In this document: positions 61,085 through 64,000 of the stretch, piece by piece
Layout of the letters: the number at the start of each line of letters is the position of its first letter
Position numbering within the stretch: position 1 is the stretch's first letter
NCBI GenBank assembly: GCA_964006375.1
Contig: OZ023262.1
Span: 93,976,476-94,040,475 of the forward strand
Reading direction: 5' to 3'
DNA length: 64,000 bases
From: Tillus elongatus
Lineage: Eukaryota > Arthropoda > Insecta > Coleoptera > Cleridae
Made by a program: the position numbers and the translations under genes
Notes under the pieces: generated by a model
Database searches by the model: none
Told to the model about the DNA's origin: nothing
Seen by the model: only the letters and a program-made list of their open reading frames with translations

Positions 61085-62640
61085 TAGATATAGCTAGCCT
61101 TGGAACTTCTTTGGGAGACCCCAAAACAAGCTTAGAGAGGCAGAACAACGAAGTCATAAAGAAACTCCAAGTAGTTGGCTGTGTCTGTGCTGAACAAGCC
61201 AATAAACTTTTCATATATGATCCTGTTACCCTCAGATTATATTTCCTACCGATGGTATCTACAGCAGGTATGCCGGTGCGTCCAATCGTATTTACAATTT
61301 TGTCACCCACTTCGATAAGTGTTTTAGTTTTAATGCTTATATTTTAAGCATATCTTTAAGGGATTATAATGAGTTTTCTATAAATAACTCAAACATTTTT
61401 GCAGAGCGAATGAATAACTTCCAGCTGAAGAGATTTATATGATAATATCCTTGGATGTGGTTGCTTTGTTTACTAACATCTCTCTACAGTTTGCAATAGA
61501 GATTATTGATGATAAATGGGAACTGATTGAACTAAATACTGAAATCGCCAAAGAGACCTTCATTCAGATTACTGAATTACTTTTTCACTATAATTACTTC
61601 CTGTACAACGACTATTATTACAGGTAATCCTTTGATTGCCCTATGAAAAGCCATCTCACCCCATATTGGCTAATACAGTGATATCGACCTTGCTGAAAGT
61701 ATTAATTTCACGTCTGTCTTTTAGATTATCGTTCATTTACCGGTATATTGGCGATTTAATTGTATCCATCCTTATTTCTGCCGAGGAGAAGGTTCTACAG
61801 GTATGGTTTGATGATGATAAGTTTACTGTTGAAAAGGAAACAGAAAGAAGTGTTCCCTTCCTGAGTACCAGAGTATACAAGAATCTAATTAGTACCATGC
61901 TATTGGATTGGAACAATAAGCCTTCTAGTTCTGGAAGGTGTATAAACTATCCATCCTACCATGATCAAAAGAACTTCAGATATTGCTTATCCCTCTTTCC
62001 AATATGAAGCCTTGCGTCGATTTGCTAAGATGACGGAAAAGAATGGTTAGCAAACTAACAATCTGAACAAGTTGCTTTTCAGCCCCTTGCCTAGACCTGC
62101 ACTTGACCAGGGTGTGATTTTTATATTCACTTCAACTTTTCCAAAGTTTGGGGTTCTGCCTTACATTGATAGAGTTACACACAACCTAGATAAGCGTTTT
62201 GGAAATTTTACAGAAACTATGGTTCCTAACTAAAACGTTCTAACCAACGAAAGCTTTTTCACAGCCAATAAAGATGGGATTCCGGTTAATAAAGGACGCG
62301 ATGTAGTCTGTAAGATTAGCTGTAAGAACTATTTTCTATCAAATATTGGCCAGACCTCTCAATCTGTAGGTAGATGAGTGAATCGGCATTGGAGTGATGC
62401 CAGGCTGAGACCAGATGGATGTGAATTGGCAAAGCATGTTTGTAAATTGGATCACAACATGGACTATCAGCCGCTGTTGGCGGCGTAACGCAAATCTTCA
62501 CTTGTACAGGAAATCCCACACACAAAATCTTGAAATACTAATCATTTGAGCAGCGATTATAAGAATGCAAATTCTTTGTCCAATCTTAATTTCTGGTATT
62601 TTGACTGAAGAGATGTATCTTAATTTGCTAGGGAATGAAA
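61085..62640 (+). pseudogene. Penelope-like element: RT plus GIY-YIG endonuclease, decayed
   Basis: The first piece (61111-61347) has RQNNEVIKKLQ, YDPVTLRLYFLP and MPVRPIVFTILSPTS, the N-terminal RT signature of Penelope-like elements. The second (61439-61627) has MIISLDVVALFTNISLQFAI. The third (61636-62007) has PILANTVISTL, IYRYIGDLIVS (where the family has Y-V-D-D, the first D is G), FTVEKETERSVPFLSTRVYK and WNNKPSSSGRCINY. The C-terminal part (about 62100-62500) has LPYIDRVTHNLDKRF and VCKISCKNYFLSNIGQTSQS, a GIY-YIG-type endonuclease with Y of YIG changed to N, then one stop and NRHWSDARLRPDG. Several frameshifts and stops make it inactive. Confidence 0.85.
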
Positions 62641-62754
62641 TAGAGGTTTGAATAATCAAAATACTGTAAATTTAGGAGAATCATAACATCCATCACCTAT
62701 ATTTTGAGCAAGATGGTGCCCCTTCCAAATGTGCAGCTATTGTTAAGAAGTTTT

Positions 62755-63594
<840 letters not shown>

Positions 63595-63609
63595 ACTCGG
63601 CCAGACTGA

Positions 63610-64000
63610 CTAATCATACGCCTCGGATGATTCTAAGGCAAAGTGCGTGCTCCAGGGTTTCATGCCATCAGCGCTGGTAGAAGTGAGCTTCGCTCCTTCT
63701 CCCGTGCCTATTTTCTGAACATCATATCTGTCGTTCCTCTTGACCTTGGTTACTCTGTAGTGACCTAAATACCTGGGGAATAATTTGTTCTGATTACCAA
63801 ATTGAGTTCGTCTGATAGCCACAACGTCATCTATTTGATACTTTCTAGCTATCCTCTTGTTCCTATTGTAGGTCTTTATATTTTCTTCTTGTATTTTATT
63901 TATAGACTTCCTTGCTTCGTCACGTAAATTTTCACGGCTTTCTTCAAATATTTCTTCGTGAACGTCTTGTAATATTTTTGTTAAATCGTCATCTTCTTTT
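63610..64000 (-). CDS. Ty3/gypsy polyprotein, integrase C-terminal end (partial)
   Basis: Open for 130 codons from the right window edge to a TAG stop, with no break. It has a lysine-rich helical part (DEARKSINKIQEENIKTYN), then YQIDDVVAIRRTQFGNQNKL and FPRYLGHYRVTKVKRNDRYD, the GPY/F-like module that ends many gypsy integrases and helps choose target sites. STSADGMKPWS follows near the end. The absence of stops contrasts with the decayed element at 18.5-23.4 kb. The rest of the gene lies outside the window. Confidence 0.82.
   Translation of the reverse strand, partial: KEDDDLTKILQDVHEEIFEESRENLRDEARKSINKIQEENIKTYNRNKRIARKYQIDDVVAIRRTQFGNQNKLFPRYLGHYRVTKVKRNDRYDVQKIGTGEGAKLTSTSADGMKPWSTHFALESSEAYD

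Overview
The window looks like repeat-dense, AT-rich nuclear DNA from an arthropod, most likely an insect. No complete host gene was recognised. The evidence is the set of transposable elements: a DD41D mariner-type element, piggyBac, two Ty3/gypsy elements, an R4/Dong-like LINE with a restriction-like endonuclease, an RNase H-bearing R1/I-type LINE, a Penelope-like element, and a tRNA-derived SINE. Species cannot be placed from this sequence alone.

Layout. 1-3.2 kb: SINE fragment, half of a (TA)n-core repeat, then an intact-looking 2.07-kb DD41D transposon. 3.3-9.8 kb: three decayed LINE fragments. 10.1-15.2 kb: a hairpin MITE, a decayed 2.5-kb piggyBac inside the (TA)n-core repeat, and a dimeric dispersed repeat (family B). 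18.5-23.4 kb: a complete but decayed Ty3/gypsy insertion on the minus strand with matching 219-bp LTRs and a 5-bp target duplication. 26.3-31.8 kb: a full (TA)n-core repeat, a (TAA)n tract and two R4/Dong-like copies joined head to tail. 34.8-39.9 kb: a large imperfect inverted repeat (family C) around another (TA)n-core copy, more family B, and two SINEs with clear target duplications. 41-52 kb: a 77-bp minisatellite, three more (TA)n-core copies, a LINE 3-prime end and a SINE. 52.2-53.3 kb: a (TA)n-core copy whose TA tract is split by about 415 bp of importin-5-like coding sequence. 53.3-60.4 kb: mostly featureless AT-rich DNA with degenerate repeats. 61-62.6 kb: a decayed Penelope-like element. 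63.1-64 kb: the 3-prime end of a second Ty3/gypsy element with an open reading frame running off the window.

The unifying structure is a dispersed non-coding repeat, called family A here. One end is a hairpin tip (TAGTGAATTTTC and its inverse). The other end carries the 15-base palindromic tip ACGCAGCAAGTGCGT. Between them lies a (TA)n array flanked by constant sequence. Four near-complete long copies (about 1.25 kb plus TA) occur at 26.3, 35.5, 43.2 and 49.8 kb, with short-form copies and many fragments. The long form ends in a 312-316 bp inverted-tip unit. Several other insertions (DD41D, the right-edge gypsy LTR, the importin fragment) abut the TA arrays, and piggyBac lies in the same repeat. 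The window therefore reads as nested transposition, with microsatellite-bearing repeats both generated by mobility and acting as landing sites.

Alignments were made by eye, so identities and boundaries are approximate unless stated.
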